Source: Roseovarius sp.
GTDB taxonomy: Bacteria > Pseudomonadota > Alphaproteobacteria > Rhodobacterales > Rhodobacteraceae
DNA length: 64,000 bases
Direction: 5' to 3'
Assembly (NCBI RefSeq): GCF_030373445.1
Contig: NZ_JAUCYU010000003.1
Location: 186,001 to 250,000, forward strand
Each line of letters opens with the position of its first letter. Position 1 is the first letter of the stretch. Positions 10,084 through 19,792 of the stretch are shown piece by piece. The notes below the pieces were generated by a model that was not told the DNA's origin, searched no databases, and was given only the letters and a program-made list of their open reading frames with translations. A program made the position numbers and the translations under genes.

Positions 10084-10456
10084 GCGAACTCCTCCCGAAT
10101 TCTTCCTCCGGACCGGTGCGCCCGAGGGTTTCGGGAGCGATGGCCGAGAGTCGGCACAAGGAGTCTGGATGCAATTGATATCGAGTGCAAGCCGGTATGT
10201 GTGCAGATGTATACGACGCCCGGCGCGGGGCGGGCGGAAGGGGGAGCGGGATTTGGACGAATCGGCGCGCAACGGATTGGTTAACAAGGCAAAATCCCCG
10301 GAATCGCCCTGTCGGTATCACGTCGGTATAACGTCGGTATTACGTCGGTGCCCCTTTCCGACGCGGCGGGCCGGTTAACCGGGCGCGCGGTGGCCGGCGG
10401 GGCCGCAACGGGGCGCGGGGAGCGCCGGGCGGACCGGCGCCCCCCCGCAAATGGTC
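10084..10456. other. 373-bp intergenic region upstream of TRAP dctQ
   Basis: No coding sequence was found here. The region carries the dctQ ribosome-binding site at its left end, 11-bp tandem repeats near 10311-10354, and a GC-rich stretch (10380-10445) with GGGGCGC/GCGCCCC inverted repeats just after the atoE-type gene stop, which may help end that transcript. Confidence 0.5.
10311..10354. repeat. 11-bp direct repeat, about four copies (GTCGGTATNAC)
   Basis: GTCGGTATCAC, GTCGGTATAAC and GTCGGTATTAC follow one another without gaps, and a fourth partial copy starts GTCGGT. The 11-bp period is close to one DNA helical turn, so a protein could bind the same face of the DNA cooperatively. The array lies 228-271 bp upstream of the dctQ start. 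Confidence 0.6.
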
Positions 10457-11812
10457 TCACATCACGAACAGGATGCCGCCGATCAGCACGCCGCTGACGA
10501 TCAGAACCGCGGCCGTGTAGCCCATGATGTCGCGGATGCCGAGCCCGGCGATGGCCAGCATGGGCAGGGTCCAGAACGGCTGGATCATGTTGGTCCATGC
10601 CTCGCCCCAGGCCACGGCCATGGCGACGTTGGGCATGTCGGCGCCCAGTTCCTGCGCGGCGGAGATCATGATCGGCCCCTGCACGGCCCACTGGCCGCCG
10701 CCCGAGGGCACGAAGATGTTGACCACCCCGGCGCCGAGGAAGGACCAGAAGGGCAGCGTGTCGGCCGAGGAGATGGCGACGAAGCCACTGGCCAGGGCCG
10801 AGGCCAGCCCGGTGCCCACCATCATGCCCATGATCCCCCCGTAGAAGGGGAATTGCAGGATGATGCCGTAGGCCGCCTTGGCCCCGCCCTGGAACGAGCG
10901 GCTGTAGGCCCGTGCGTTGGGCGTCAGCATCAGGCCCAGCGCGAAGAAGCTCAGGATCACGGTGTTGAGCGTAACCGCCCCGCCGCCGATGAAATAGGCG
11001 ATGAGATAGAGCGCCGCCAGCGCGCCCAGCACGAGGGTGACGATGCGGCTGGTTTCCATCCGTTCGGCGGGCACCATGGCCACCTGCGCTTCGGCATGGT
11101 TGCCGCCGGCGGCTTCGGTGCTGGGATGGGCGGGCGTGTCGACGGCCTCGTCGGGGTCGATCTCGGGGATGCTCTGGCGCGGGGCATCCGCCTTGGGGCG
11201 CATCATCACGTTCACGACGGGAATGATCACCGCCAGCACGAGGACGATGGTGATGTTCATCGGCGAGAGCAGCGTGGCGCTGACCGGGACGACGCCCATC
11301 TGATCCTCGAGGAAGTGGCCCGGCGTGGCGATCAGCGTGGGGATCGCCCCGCTATAGCCGCCATGCCAGACGAGAAAGCCCGAGTAGGAGGCCGCGACGA
11401 CAAGCGGATAGTGGATCTTGCCGCGATGGACGATTCCCATCTGGCGGGCGACGATGGCCCCCGCGACAAGGCCGAAGCCCCACGAGAACAGGCTGCAGGC
11501 CATCATCACCAGCGTGGTGAGCGCGATCACCTGCACCTCGTTCCGGGGGATGCGGGCGAAGGCCACGAGGGCGCCGTGGACCCATGGCGTATGGGCGAGC
11601 GCGAAGCCGGTCGCGAGGACCAGCGTGGATTGCGCCGTGAAGGTCAGGATGTTGAAAAAGCCGTCCCCCCAGAAACCGGCGACCGCCGCCGGCCCGTAGC
11701 CCTGCGTCATCCCAAGGATGAAGGTCAGCGCGCTGAGCAGGAAGACGAAGACGAACGCATCCGGCAGATATCGTTCGGCGACCCTGGTAAAGAATTCCGA
11801 TAGCACCCTCAT
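10457..11812 (-). CDS. AtoE-family short-chain fatty acid / carboxylate transporter
   Basis: A 451-residue polytopic inner-membrane protein of the AtoE (short-chain fatty acid transporter) family. Diagnostic segments are the N-terminal FTRVAERYLPDAFVFVFLL, GFWGDGFF near residue 45, LVWHGGYSGAIP near residue 145, and FVPSGGGQWAVQGPI near residue 375. It has an excellent start (GGGAGGAACAATC before the ATG). It lies 150 bp downstream of the acylating aldehyde dehydrogenase on the same strand, so it is probably the importer for the carboxylase/aldehyde dehydrogenase cluster. E. coli AtoE is linked to acetoacetate and short-chain acids. The BKACE enzyme in the divergent arm also belongs to acetoacetate-forming chemistry. 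Confidence 0.92.
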   Translation of the reverse strand: MRVLSEFFTRVAERYLPDAFVFVFLLSALTFILGMTQGYGPAAVAGFWGDGFFNILTFTAQSTLVLATGFALAHTPWVHGALVAFARIPRNEVQVIALTTLVMMACSLFSWGFGLVAGAIVARQMGIVHRGKIHYPLVVAASYSGFLVWHGGYSGAIPTLIATPGHFLEDQMGVVPVSATLLSPMNITIVLVLAVIIPVVNVMMRPKADAPRQSIPEIDPDEAVDTPAHPSTEAAGGNHAEAQVAMVPAERMETSRIVTLVLGALAALYLIAYFIGGGAVTLNTVILSFFALGLMLTPNARAYSRSFQGGAKAAYGIILQFPFYGGIMGMMVGTGLASALASGFVAISSADTLPFWSFLGAGVVNIFVPSGGGQWAVQGPIMISAAQELGADMPNVAMAVAWGEAWTNMIQPFWTLPMLAIAGLGIRDIMGYTAAVLIVSGVLIGGILFVM

Positions 11813-11962
11813 GATTGTTCCTCCCTTATCATGATTGTTTTTCGGTATTTTTTCACGGGTTTGGCCCGTGCCGTTTCTTGCCCCGCGATCCGGGCCGCGG
11901 GGTTCCCTTTGCCTTTTCTTCGAGTGGCTGCCGCGCGCCTCTCCCCGCGCGGTGGCGATGGG

Positions 11963-13369
11963 TTACTTGCCGTGTCGTTCCCAGTAGGGGCCGAAGAGGT
12001 CGGCCTCGCTCGGCTTGTCCTCGGCGACGGTGGTCACGAGATGCGTGACGTTGATGAAGTGCCGCCAGTTCAGGTTCTCGTCGATCGTGTTGCCCGCCCA
12101 TGTGCCGCAGCCCATGGACAGGGTGAACGGCAGGGCGTTCTCGAAACTGCCGCCATTGCCGAAAGTGTGCGGCTGGTTGACCAGGACGCGGACGACCTCG
12201 GCCGACTGGGCGAGGTCGGCTGCGCGGTCCCGGTCTGTGGAGTGCAGCCCGACGGAGTGGCCGCGCCCGCACACGCCGAGCACGTCATGCGCGATGCGCT
12301 TGGCATCGGCCCAGTCGCGGGCGCGGTAGACGGTGAGGACGAGGGACAGTTTCTCGTCCGCGAAGCTGTGCTTGCCGCCGATCTTTTCCTCTTCGACGAG
12401 GAAGAAGGCCGCCTTGCGGGCCTGTTCGGGCAGGTCGAAGACATCGGCCAGCACCTCGGCATCCTTGGCGATGACCGCGCGGTTGAGGGCGCCGTTCTGC
12501 CAGAGGGTGTCGCGCACCTTCTCGCGTTCGTCGGGCGAGCAGCGCCATGCGCCTGCCTGCTCGAGCGCGGCGATGGCCTTGTCGTAGACGGCGTCGAGGA
12601 TGATGACGGAGTTTTCCGAGGAGCAGGAGGTGGCGTTGTCGAAGCATTTCGACATGCGGATCATCCGGGCCGCCGCATCGAGATCGGCGGTGTCGTCGAT
12701 GATCACGGGGACGTTGCCGGCACCGACGCCGATGGAGACGGTGCCGGACTGCATGGCCCGCTTGACGTTGTTCTGGCTGCCGGTGACGACGGCGAGGTCG
12801 GCCCGGGCGATGAGCTCGGTCGTCAGTTCCTTGGAGACGGGCCGGGGCAGGATCTGGACGAGATCCTCGGGGTGGCCCGCGCGGGCAAGCTCGGCGCGCA
12901 TCAGGTCGACGGTGCGCTGGGTGGTCTTGGCCCCTGTCGGCGAGGGCGCGACGATTACCGCGTTGCCGCCCTTCAGCGCCATCATCGCCTTGTTGACGGC
13001 GGTGGCGGAGGGGTTGGTGGAGGGGCACACAGCGGCGACGACGCCGACCGGCTTGCCGTACTTGACCATGCCGTTCCCGGTGTCCTCCTCGATCACGCCG
13101 ACGGAGCGGACGCGGAGCAGGTCGCGGAGGGTTCCGAAGGTCTTGCGGGTGTTCTTGGTGACTTTCGATTCCACATTGCCGAGGCCGGTGTCCGCAACCG
13201 CCAGCTCGGCCAGTTCGCGGGCGTTGCCCGGCTGGTAGAGCGACCATGCGAGCGCGGTGACCGCATCGTCGACGCGGGCCTGGTCGGTGTTGTCGTAGGC
13301 CTGCATCGCGTCGCGGGCGCGAATTACGAGCGCGTCCACGGTCTGGCGGGGGGACGGATCTGCCGTCAT
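11963..13369 (-). CDS. CoA-acylating aldehyde dehydrogenase (sulfoacetaldehyde/acetaldehyde dehydrogenase type)
   Basis: A 468-residue aldehyde dehydrogenase of the CoA-acylating branch, which oxidises an aldehyde with NAD(P)+ and CoA to an acyl-CoA. The catalytic cysteine is C249 in the FDNATSCSSEN motif. The cofactor-binding half has the GVVAAVCPSTNP and ALKGGNAVIVAPSPTG segments seen in AdhE, EutE and SauS proteins. The ELGG-type glutamate of hydrolytic aldehyde dehydrogenases is absent, as expected for this branch. The ATG overlaps the stop of the carboxyltransferase (ATGA), so the two are co-translated. The closest recalled family is sulfoacetaldehyde dehydrogenase (SauS), but no sulfonate gene is nearby, so the true aldehyde is uncertain. 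Confidence 0.85.
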   Translation of the reverse strand: MTADPSPRQTVDALVIRARDAMQAYDNTDQARVDDAVTALAWSLYQPGNARELAELAVADTGLGNVESKVTKNTRKTFGTLRDLLRVRSVGVIEEDTGNGMVKYGKPVGVVAAVCPSTNPSATAVNKAMMALKGGNAVIVAPSPTGAKTTQRTVDLMRAELARAGHPEDLVQILPRPVSKELTTELIARADLAVVTGSQNNVKRAMQSGTVSIGVGAGNVPVIIDDTADLDAAARMIRMSKCFDNATSCSSENSVIILDAVYDKAIAALEQAGAWRCSPDEREKVRDTLWQNGALNRAVIAKDAEVLADVFDLPEQARKAAFFLVEEEKIGGKHSFADEKLSLVLTVYRARDWADAKRIAHDVLGVCGRGHSVGLHSTDRDRAADLAQSAEVVRVLVNQPHTFGNGGSFENALPFTLSMGCGTWAGNTIDENLNWRHFINVTHLVTTVAEDKPSEADLFGPYWERHGK

Positions 13370-14835
13370 GCCGTTTCCTTTGCGGGGAGGTTTTTCTGGA
13401 TGAAGTGGAAGCTTTGGATGTCGTCGCGTTCGGCGATGCCCTTGATCAGGGTCACCAGCGGGGTGCGGCCGAGCGTGTAGTCGGTGACGATGGGGCCGGC
13501 CGCCTTGAGGTCGCGGTAGGTCTTGTCGTCGTAGAAGGCGGCGAGCAGGAGGTCGTCATCGCTGTCGAAGGGGCCGCGGGTGTCGCGCAGGCGCTTGATG
13601 GCGGGGTCGACCAGCGCGCCGGGGCGCTCGGTGATGGGCTCGGCGCCGCGGGCGATCTTGTCGTAGAGGTTGGGGTCGACCGTGCCGGCGATCTCGCCAT
13701 AGCCGCCCTTGACGTAGAGGCGCACCTCGTTGGGGACGGTTTCGTAGCGCGGTTTGCCCTGGTCGCGGGCCATCACGTTGAGGATGGACTGGGTGACGAT
13801 GTACTGGGCGAAGGGGCTGACGACGATGGGGTAGCCGAGCTCCTGGCGGACGTGGCCGGCCTCTTCGAGGATCTCGTTGAGGCGGCCTTCGAGGCCCATG
13901 GTCTCGAGCTGGTAGGCGAGGTTCGAGACCATGCCGCCGGCGCATTGGTGGTGGTAGTGGAACTCGTCGTATTCCTGGGGGACGCCGGTCTGCTTGCCTT
14001 CCTTCCTGGCGATGAAGGCGAGGCGTTCGGCGACTTCGGAGACCGGTTCGAGGTCGATGTCGACGGTGTGGCCGCGGCGGCGGAGGTTTTGCGTCACCAG
14101 TTCGGTGGGGCTGTGGCTGACGCCGTTGGCGAGGGTGGAGGTGGCGGTGTGGACGACGTCGACGCCGTGCTCGACCGCCTGCAGCACCACGTAGGGGGCG
14201 AGGCCGGAGTTGCAGTGGGTGTGGATCTGGAGGGGGGTATCGCCCATGACCGCCTTGAGGGCGGGGACCAGGGTGGCGACGCGCTCGGGGCGCAGGAGGC
14301 CGCTGGCGTCCTTGAGGAAGATGCCGTCGACGCCCAGCGCGAGGAGGTCCTTCGCCTTGCGGGCGAAATATTCGTCGGTGTGGACGGGGCTGTAGGTGTA
14401 GACCAGCCCGCCGACGACGTGGAGCCCGTGGCGCTTGGCCGCTTTCACCGGGATCTCGAGGTTGCGCATGTCGTTGAGCGGGTCGTAGGGTGTGTGGTAG
14501 CGCATGCCGTTGGCGGCGAAGCGTTCGGCGGCCAGTTCGACGATGTCGTCGGGGAAGAATTCGAAGGTGAAGAGGCTTTGGCCCCGGGTGTGGATGATCA
14601 GCGGGGTTTCGGTGACCCAGCGGTTGAGGATGCGCATCCGCTCCCACGGGTCTTCCTTGAGGTAGCGGACCATCACGTCGAAGACCGCGCCGCCGACGAG
14701 GTCGATCGCCTCGAAGCCGGCCCTGTCGAGCCGGGGCGCGATGTCCTGCATCATGGCAGTGGTCATGCGCGTGGCCCAGAGGCACTGGTGCGCGTCGCGC
14801 AGGGTGACGTCGACCAGCCTGATGTCTCGTGTCAT
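13366..14835 (-). CDS. Biotin-dependent carboxyltransferase subunit (HMGL-like, pyruvate carboxylase B / oxaloacetate decarboxylase alpha type), divergent
   Basis: A 489-residue HMGL-like TIM-barrel carboxyltransferase without its own biotin domain. It keeps the metal site of the family: D14 in LRDAHQ, K175 in FLKDASGLL (the carbamylated lysine), H205 and H207. It differs at substrate-facing motifs: the family HTHDTSG reads HTHCNSG (205-211), and the loop carrying the catalytic Thr (VTPTSQ in decarboxylases) reads VSPFAQ with S340. RDAHQSL reads RDAHQCL. The substrate is therefore probably not pyruvate or oxaloacetate. The start at 14835 has AAAGGAG and overlaps accC (ATGA). It probably works with the adjacent AccC and the AccB encoded in the divergent arm. 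Confidence 0.82.
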   Translation of the reverse strand: MTRDIRLVDVTLRDAHQCLWATRMTTAMMQDIAPRLDRAGFEAIDLVGGAVFDVMVRYLKEDPWERMRILNRWVTETPLIIHTRGQSLFTFEFFPDDIVELAAERFAANGMRYHTPYDPLNDMRNLEIPVKAAKRHGLHVVGGLVYTYSPVHTDEYFARKAKDLLALGVDGIFLKDASGLLRPERVATLVPALKAVMGDTPLQIHTHCNSGLAPYVVLQAVEHGVDVVHTATSTLANGVSHSPTELVTQNLRRRGHTVDIDLEPVSEVAERLAFIARKEGKQTGVPQEYDEFHYHHQCAGGMVSNLAYQLETMGLEGRLNEILEEAGHVRQELGYPIVVSPFAQYIVTQSILNVMARDQGKPRYETVPNEVRLYVKGGYGEIAGTVDPNLYDKIARGAEPITERPGALVDPAIKRLRDTRGPFDSDDDLLLAAFYDDKTYRDLKAAGPIVTDYTLGRTPLVTLIKGIAERDDIQSFHFIQKNLPAKETA

Positions 14836-16193
14836 GCGACGCTCCTTTCGGGGTCGGGGAGGAAGCTTTCCTCGACCCACTTGGTGTGGATGTTGCTGGA
14901 GATGACATCGGGATGCTCGATGAGCTGCCGGTGGAGCGGCAGCGTCGTCCTGATGCCCTCGATGCGGAAGCCGCGGAAGGCGGCGCGGGCGCGGTCGAGG
15001 GCCTGGGACCGGTCGGCGCCGTGGACGATCAGCTTGGCGACCATCGAGTCGTAGAACGGCACGATGGTGCTGCCGGCCGTCACGAAACTGTCGATCCGGA
15101 TGCCCGGGCCGCGCGGCGCCGTCCAGCCGGTGATCTGCCCAGGCGAGGGGCGGAAGCCGTTGGCGGTGTCCTCGGCGTTGATGCGGAACTCGATGGCGTG
15201 GCCGGTGCCACCCTCGGGCAGCGAGACGGAGATGCCGTCGCCCCGGGCGATGCGAAACTGTTCGGCGACCAGGTCGGCGCCGACGAGCATTTCGGTGACC
15301 GGGTGCTCGACCTGGATGCGGGTGTTCATCTCGATGAAGAAGAACTCGCGCGTGGCGGGGTCGAAGATGTATTCGACCGTCCCTGCCCCGCGGTACTTCA
15401 CCCCTTCGGCGAGCCGGACGGCGCTGGCATGGAGCGCCGCGCGCTCGTCATCGGTGAGCACCGGCGAGGGCGCCTCCTCGATCAGTTTCTGGTGGCGGCG
15501 CTGCATGGTGCAGTCGCGTTCGCCCAGGTGGACCGCGTGGCCGGTGCCGTCGCCGAAGACCTGCACCTCGATATGGCGGACATTGGCGACGAGCCGTTCG
15601 AGATAGACCGCGGCGTCGCCGAAGGCCTGTTCGGCCTCGCGGCTGGCCTGAACGAAGAGGGCCTTGAAAGCGGCCTCGTCCTCGGCGATGCGCATGCCGC
15701 GCCCGCCGCCGCCGGCGCTGGCCTTGATCAGGATCGGGAAACCGATATCGGCGGTGGCCTTCATGGCATCGGCCACGTCGCTGAAGGCGTCCCTGGAGCC
15801 GGGCACGACCGGCACGTCGAGGGATATGGCCGTCCGGCGCGCTGCCGCCTTGTCGCCCATGGTGCGGATGGTGTCGGCGTCGGGGCCGACGAAGATCAGC
15901 CCCTCCTCGGTGCAGCGCTCGGCGAACTCGGCGCTCTCAGCCAGGAAGCCGTAGCCGGGATAGACCGCGTCGCAGCCGGTGGCCTTGGCCACGTGCAGCA
16001 GCGCCTCGCGCTGGAGATAGCTTTTCGAGCTGGGCGCCGGGCCGACGCAGACCGCCTCGGTCGCGGCCCAGACATGGGGAGAGGCGGCATCGGCGCTGGA
16101 ATAGACCGCGACGGAGGAGAGCCCGAGCGAGTGGCAGGCATGGACCGCGCGCAGGGCGATTTCGCCCCGGTTGGCTATCAGCACCTTCTTCAC
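14832..16193 (-). CDS. accC: Biotin carboxylase (AccC-type)
   Basis: A 453-residue ATP-grasp biotin carboxylase that carboxylates biotin on a carrier protein using bicarbonate and ATP. Visible motifs are VLIANRGEIALRAV at the N-terminus, the KASAGGGGRGMRIAEDE glycine-rich loop, ERDCTMQRRHQKLIEEAPSP, and EMNTRIQVEHPVTEM with the catalytic Arg/Glu pair. An upstream ATG at 16223 is in frame, but the GTG at 16193 with GGAGGAG six bases before it fits the family N-terminus exactly. It is the first gene of the leftward operon accC, carboxyltransferase, aldehyde dehydrogenase. A housekeeping accBC pair presumably exists elsewhere, which would make this a dedicated copy. Confidence 0.93.
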   Translation of the reverse strand: MKKVLIANRGEIALRAVHACHSLGLSSVAVYSSADAASPHVWAATEAVCVGPAPSSKSYLQREALLHVAKATGCDAVYPGYGFLAESAEFAERCTEEGLIFVGPDADTIRTMGDKAAARRTAISLDVPVVPGSRDAFSDVADAMKATADIGFPILIKASAGGGGRGMRIAEDEAAFKALFVQASREAEQAFGDAAVYLERLVANVRHIEVQVFGDGTGHAVHLGERDCTMQRRHQKLIEEAPSPVLTDDERAALHASAVRLAEGVKYRGAGTVEYIFDPATREFFFIEMNTRIQVEHPVTEMLVGADLVAEQFRIARGDGISVSLPEGGTGHAIEFRINAEDTANGFRPSPGQITGWTAPRGPGIRIDSFVTAGSTIVPFYDSMVAKLIVHGADRSQALDRARAAFRGFRIEGIRTTLPLHRQLIEHPDVISSNIHTKWVEESFLPDPERSVA

Positions 16194-16314
16194 GATTTTC
16201 TCCTCCGGCCGATTCTGCCGCAACGGCAGTTATCGCCGGAAAGGTTGCAGAGTTTTTCTCAGTTGTTAAGCATTTTCTTACCTTGCAAAACTTTTTGTTC
16301 CATTATTTAGTAAT
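16194..16314. promoter_or_regulatory. AT-rich divergent promoter region of the carboxylase cluster
   Basis: This 121-bp gap must carry promoters for both arms. It contains two related direct repeats, TTGCAGAGTTTTTCTC (16245-16260) and TTGCAAAACTTTTTGTTC (16283-16300), flanking an imperfect inverted repeat GTTAAG-N6-CTTACC (16265-16282). These are candidate sites for the adjacent IclR regulator. The AT content stands out sharply from the flanking genes. Confidence 0.5.
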
Positions 16315-17184
16315 ATGACGATTGATGAAGATGGGATGACGGAGGTCTTCGTGACATCAAAGCCGCCCACCGTGTCGCCGGTGTCGGGCGAACGCATGTC
16401 CGCCACGCAGAAGGTTTTCGCCGTGATGGAATGCGTCGCCACGTCGGAACGGCCGCTGACCGTGTCGGACCTGGCGGTGCTGCTGGACGTGCCGAAGGCG
16501 TCGATGCACCGGATCGTTCACCAGCTCGACGGCGACGGGCTGCTGATGCCCGAGCCGGGCTGCCGGGGCTATGTTCCGGGACCGCGGCTTTTGAATTTCG
16601 GGCTGCACGTGGTCAATGCGGGGATGCGCAATGCGCCGCGCCACGCGGTGTTGCAGAGGGTGTCGGCCGAGACCGGGGAGACGGTCAATTTCGGCCTGAT
16701 TTCCGGCGGTTCGCTGGTTTATGTCGACCGGGTCGAGGCGGCGTGGCCCTTCGGCCTGCGCTACGAGATCGGCTCGCGCGTGCCGGCCTATTGCACGTCG
16801 ATGGGCAAGCTGCTGCTGGCGCATATGCCCAAGCGGCGGCGCGATCATTTCCTCAGCGTGACGCACCTGCACCCCTATACGCCGCACACCATGACCGACC
16901 CGGCCGCGCTGGAAGAGCAGTTCGCGGAAATCCGGTCGCAGGGCTATTCGCTGGACGACCAGGAATTCCTGGCCGGCGTTGTCTGCGTGGCCGTACCGGT
17001 GCATGACGCGCGCGGGCAGGTCTGTTCGGCCATCGCCGCCTCGGCCCCGCTGGCGCGGATGCCGATCGAGAAGGCCGTCGGCCATGTCGAATTGCTGACC
17101 CGGGCCGCGGCGGAGATATCCGCCTCGTGGTCGCTGGACAATTCCGAAGAAGACGCCCCACCCCCTGCAGACAAGGACGATTGA
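16315..17184 (+). CDS. IclR-family transcriptional regulator
   Basis: A 289-residue regulator with an N-terminal winged helix-turn-helix (about residues 28-85, with TVSDLAVLLDVPKASMHRIV as recognition region) and a C-terminal IclR effector domain. The effector domain contains the RVPAYCTSMGKLLLA and YSLDDQEFLAGVVCVAVPV segments that line the ligand pocket in this family. The ATG at 16315 has no clear ribosome-binding site. A second ATG at 16336 follows GAAGATGGG and may be the real start. It lies between the two carboxylase arms and reads into accB three bases after its stop, so it very likely controls the whole cluster. Confidence 0.92.
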   Translation: MTIDEDGMTEVFVTSKPPTVSPVSGERMSATQKVFAVMECVATSERPLTVSDLAVLLDVPKASMHRIVHQLDGDGLLMPEPGCRGYVPGPRLLNFGLHVVNAGMRNAPRHAVLQRVSAETGETVNFGLISGGSLVYVDRVEAAWPFGLRYEIGSRVPAYCTSMGKLLLAHMPKRRRDHFLSVTHLHPYTPHTMTDPAALEEQFAEIRSQGYSLDDQEFLAGVVCVAVPVHDARGQVCSAIAASAPLARMPIEKAVGHVELLTRAAAEISASWSLDNSEEDAPPPADKDD

Positions 17185-17187
17185 CCC

Positions 17188-17670
17188 ATGTTGACCTATA
17201 GCGAAGTCGGCGAAATCCTGAGCCTGATCGACTCTTCCTCCTGCGAGGAGGTGGTTCTCGAAACCGAGGGGGTGAAGCTGGTGGTGCGCCGGAAGGGCGC
17301 GGGTGGCGCGGCTGTCGAACAGGCGCCCGCCCCTGCCCGCCCGGCAGAGGCGGCGGCGGCCCCGACCCCGTCGGCGGCCAAGCCTCAAGCGGCGCCGGAA
17401 ACGCCTGCCCCGTCGGGCGGCGGAGAGGGCGAGGAGATCGTCAGCGCGCCGATGGTGGGGACGTTCTATCGCGCCCCCTCGCCCGAGGACCCGCCCTTTG
17501 TCGAGGTGGGCGCAAAGGTGAAGGTCGGCGACCCGATCTGCGTGATCGAGGTGATGAAGCTGTTCACCACCGTCTATGCCGAGGTGGCCGGCACGATCAC
17601 CCAGATCGGCGCGAATGACGGCCAGCTTGTCGAGTACGGGCAGATGATCTTCGTGGTCGAACCCGGCTGA
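17188..17670 (+). CDS. accB: Biotin carboxyl carrier protein (AccB)
   Basis: A 160-residue biotin carrier. The N-terminal 35 residues (MLTYSEVGEILSLIDSSSCE then VKLVVRRKG) match AccB, a Pro/Ala-rich linker follows (about 40-80), and the C-terminal lipoyl-like domain carries the biotin attachment lysine K124 in EVMKLFTT. The usual AccB motif is EAMKMMN or similar, so the Val and Leu around the lysine are variant. It starts three bases after the IclR stop, and the BKACE gene follows 48 bp later. It is the only biotin carrier in the window and is the natural partner of the divergently encoded AccC and carboxyltransferase. Confidence 0.92.
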   Translation: MLTYSEVGEILSLIDSSSCEEVVLETEGVKLVVRRKGAGGAAVEQAPAPARPAEAAAAPTPSAAKPQAAPETPAPSGGGEGEEIVSAPMVGTFYRAPSPEDPPFVEVGAKVKVGDPICVIEVMKLFTTVYAEVAGTITQIGANDGQLVEYGQMIFVVEPG

Positions 17671-17718
17671 GGCCGGGCGCGCCCGCCCGAGTGCAATTTT
17701 CCCCAGGAAGGACGGATC

Positions 17719-18543
17719 ATGTCGAAGCCCTGTATCATCTGCGTGGCCCTGAACGGCTCGGTCGCGCGCAAGTCGGACAACCCGGCGGTGCCGATCAGCA
17801 TCGAGGAGGAGGTGGAATCGGCGCAGGAGGCGTTCGAGGCGGGGGCGACCATCGCCCATTGCCACGTGCGCAATGCCGACGAGACGCCGACCTCGGACCC
17901 CGAGAAGTTCGCTCGGCTGAAGGAGGGGCTGGAGACGCATTGCCCGGAGATGATCATCCAGTTCTCGACCGGTGGCCGGACCGGCGCGGGCCAGGCCAGG
18001 GGCGAGATGCTGTCGCTGCGGCCGCACATGGCGTCGTTGACGACCGGGTCGAACAACTTTCCCGGCCGGGTCTACGAGAACCCGCCCGAGCTGATCGACT
18101 GGCTGGCCGGGGAGATGCGGACCCATGGCATCAAGCCGGAGGTCGAGGCGTTCGACCTCGGCCATATCTTCCACGCCGCCGCGATGAACCGGGACGGGCG
18201 GATCCCGGGGCGGCTCTATATCCAGTTCGTGATGGGGGTGAAGAACGCCATGCCGGTCGACCGGGAGGTGTTCGATTTCTACGTGAAGACGGTCGAGCGG
18301 CTGGCGCCGGACGCGGACTGGTGCGCGGCGGGGATCGGACCGCACCAGATCACGCTGAACGAGTGGTGCATCGCCGGGGGCGGGCATTGCCGCACCGGGC
18401 TGGAGGACAACATCCGGCTGGACAGGGAGACGCTGGCGCCGTCGAACGCCGCACTGGTGCGGCGAACGGCGGAGCTTTGCGAGAAATACGGGCGCCCGGT
18501 GGCGACGCCGGCGCAGGCGCGGGAGATCTTGTCGATCGCCTGA
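17719..18543 (+). CDS. BKACE-family beta-keto acid cleavage enzyme (DUF849)
   Basis: A 274-residue TIM-barrel protein of the 3-keto-5-aminohexanoate cleavage enzyme (Kce/BKACE) family. These enzymes condense a beta-keto acid with acetyl-CoA and split it to acetoacetate and a new acyl-CoA using a zinc ion. Visible signatures are the N-terminal CIICVALNGSVARKSDNP, the zinc-site HCHVRN near residue 48, FSTGGRTGAGQARGEM, and the VEAFDLGHI and GGGHCRTGLEDNI segments. The start has AGGAAGGACGGATC before the ATG. It is the last gene of the iclR-accB-BKACE arm. Acetoacetate as product would agree with the AtoE-type transporter in the other arm. Confidence 0.92.
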   Translation: MSKPCIICVALNGSVARKSDNPAVPISIEEEVESAQEAFEAGATIAHCHVRNADETPTSDPEKFARLKEGLETHCPEMIIQFSTGGRTGAGQARGEMLSLRPHMASLTTGSNNFPGRVYENPPELIDWLAGEMRTHGIKPEVEAFDLGHIFHAAAMNRDGRIPGRLYIQFVMGVKNAMPVDREVFDFYVKTVERLAPDADWCAAGIGPHQITLNEWCIAGGGHCRTGLEDNIRLDRETLAPSNAALVRRTAELCEKYGRPVATPAQAREILSIA

Positions 18544-18586
18544 GCCGGGCCGGGCGCTGTCTGGTTGCCGGGTCCGGGTGCGCGCG

Positions 18587-19792
<1,206 letters not shown>

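Noticed and set aside
11854..11870. Hairpin CACGGG-N5-CCCGTG downstream of the acylating aldehyde dehydrogenase as a terminator
   Set aside because: The T-run lies on the wrong side: read leftward the stem is followed by A residues, and read rightward there is no gene to end.
13405..15054. A 549-codon open frame on the plus strand
   Set aside because: It is antisense to the carboxyltransferase and part of accC. The real genes have start signals, overlaps and catalytic motifs.
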